A stretch of 6,380 nucleotides of DNA, from the NCBI GenBank assembly GCA_014729205.1, contig WJKG01000066.1, forward strand, positions 1 to 6,380. Direction: 5' to 3'. The notes under the pieces are model-generated. The model did no database searches. It was not told where the DNA came from and saw nothing but the letters and a program-made list of their open reading frames with translations. Below, in pieces: positions 5,760 to 6,380 of the stretch (its first letter is position 1; the number at the start of each line of letters is the position of its first letter). Origin of the DNA: a candidate division GN15 bacterium. Lineage in GTDB: Bacteria; Zixibacteria; MSB-5A5; GN15; FEB-12. The translations under genes were made by a program, and so were the position numbers.

Positions 5760-6380
5760 ATGTCCAGGAATTTCGCTCTGACCGGTGCCTCCGGTTATGT
5801 CGCCCCTCGTCACCTCAAGGCCATCAAGGAGACCGGCAATCAGTTGCTGGCAGCCTGCGACCCCAACGACTCAGTGGGCGTTCTGGACAGCTTCTTTCCC
5901 GAGGCTCGGTTCTTCACCGAGTTCGAGCGTTTCGACCGACACTGTGAGAAATTGCGACGATTCAGCGACGACAAAGCGATCAACTGGGTGTCGATTTGCT
6001 CTCCCAACTATCTACATGATGCGCATGCTCGATTTGCACTGCGGATCGGAGCCGACGCCATTTGCGAAAAGCCCCTGGTCCTCAACCCCTGGAATATCGA
6101 GGCTTTGCGGGAACTGGAAGAGGAAAGTGGTCATCGTATCTTCACGGTTCTCCAGCTGCGAGTGCACCCCTCCCTTATCGCCCTGCGGGACAAACTGATG
6201 GCAGACAAGTCCGGGAAGAAGAAGGATGTTCGCCTGTCCTATATCACCTCTCGGGGTCCCTGGTACCTTGTTTCGTGGAAGGGACAAGTCGAGCGTTCCG
6301 GCGGGCTGGCCACCAATATCGGTATTCACTTCTTTGACATGCTGATGTGGCTGTTTGGTAAGGTGCAGTTCAGTGAAGTC
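5760..6380 (+). CDS. wbpB: UDP-N-acetyl-2-amino-2-deoxyglucuronate 3-dehydrogenase, WbpB/WlbA-type (3' partial)
   Basis: Gfo/Idh/MocA-family NAD-dependent oxidoreductase. The WbpB/WlbA group oxidises C3 of UDP-GlcNAc-uronate, giving the 3-keto sugar that an aminotransferase (WbpE type) and an acetyltransferase (WbpD type) convert to UDP-2,3-diacetamido-uronic acid for surface polysaccharide. The 207 visible residues are about two thirds of the usual length of roughly 315. They show the family's atypical nucleotide-binding start GASGYVAPRH (9-18), DPNDSVG (34-40), SICSPNYLHD (78-87), ICEKPLV (101-107, catalytic-type Lys104), QLRVHP, YITSRGPWY, SWKG and ATNIGIHFFDML (184-195, His190 and Asp193). 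These signatures are specific to WbpB/WlbA rather than to the wider family. It starts at the ATG with AAGGAG upstream and stays open to the window edge. It is likely the first gene of its operon; partner genes would lie to the right, outside the window. Confidence 0.92.
   Translation, partial: MSRNFALTGASGYVAPRHLKAIKETGNQLLAACDPNDSVGVLDSFFPEARFFTEFERFDRHCEKLRRFSDDKAINWVSICSPNYLHDAHARFALRIGADAICEKPLVLNPWNIEALRELEEESGHRIFTVLQLRVHPSLIALRDKLMADKSGKKKDVRLSYITSRGPWYLVSWKGQVERSGGLATNIGIHFFDMLMWLFGKVQFSEV

Noticed and set aside
5785..6198. Open frame of 137 codons on the + strand inside the wbpB-like gene
   Set aside because: It is in another frame than the strongly supported WbpB reading, which starts at 5760 with a good Shine-Dalgarno sequence and stays open to the edge.

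Overview
The window looks like a bacterial chromosome fragment, moderately GC-rich by eye, most likely from the FCB superphylum (Bacteroidetes-Chlorobi-Fibrobacteres and allied candidate phyla such as Zixibacteria, KSB1 or Marinimicrobia). The main reason is the C-terminal domain of the first gene, which has the YPNPFNPTT...VYNTLGQEV...GVYFYRL pattern of type IX secretion sorting domains. The exact phylum is an inference and cannot be fixed from this window.

Layout from left to right: (1) positions 3-2705, + strand: the 3' part of a gene for a large secreted zinc aminopeptidase (M28 family) with two fibronectin type III domains, a less certain flavodoxin/glutamine-amidotransferase-like domain, and a type IX sorting domain. 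The frame is open to the left edge, so the true start and signal peptide lie outside. (2) A short convergent junction at 2706-2738 with a weak hairpin at its right edge. (3) A minus-strand gene pair, transcribed right to left: a vertebrate-type transketolase (5440-3572), then, 29 nt later, a class I SAM-dependent methyltransferase (3542-2739). (4) A 319-bp divergent intergenic region (5441-5759) holding several small repeats and dyads and probably both promoters. (5) From 5760 to the right edge, + strand: the first 207 codons of a WbpB/WlbA-type UDP-GlcNAc-uronate 3-dehydrogenase, the likely first gene of a 2,3-diacetamido-uronic acid (surface polysaccharide) pathway continuing outside the window.

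The genes do not form one obvious system. Transketolase is central carbon metabolism, the methyltransferase substrate is unknown, WbpB points to a cell-surface glycan locus, and the peptidase is an exported degradative enzyme. In some T9SS organisms, cargo is anchored to a surface polysaccharide carrying diacetamido-uronic acid, so the closeness of a T9SS cargo and wbpB is suggestive only. I see no RNA gene, CRISPR array, insertion sequence or phage signature. I found no strong case for a new system; the more interesting points are the transketolase's polybasic linker, the peptidase's domain architecture and the structured divergent intergenic region.
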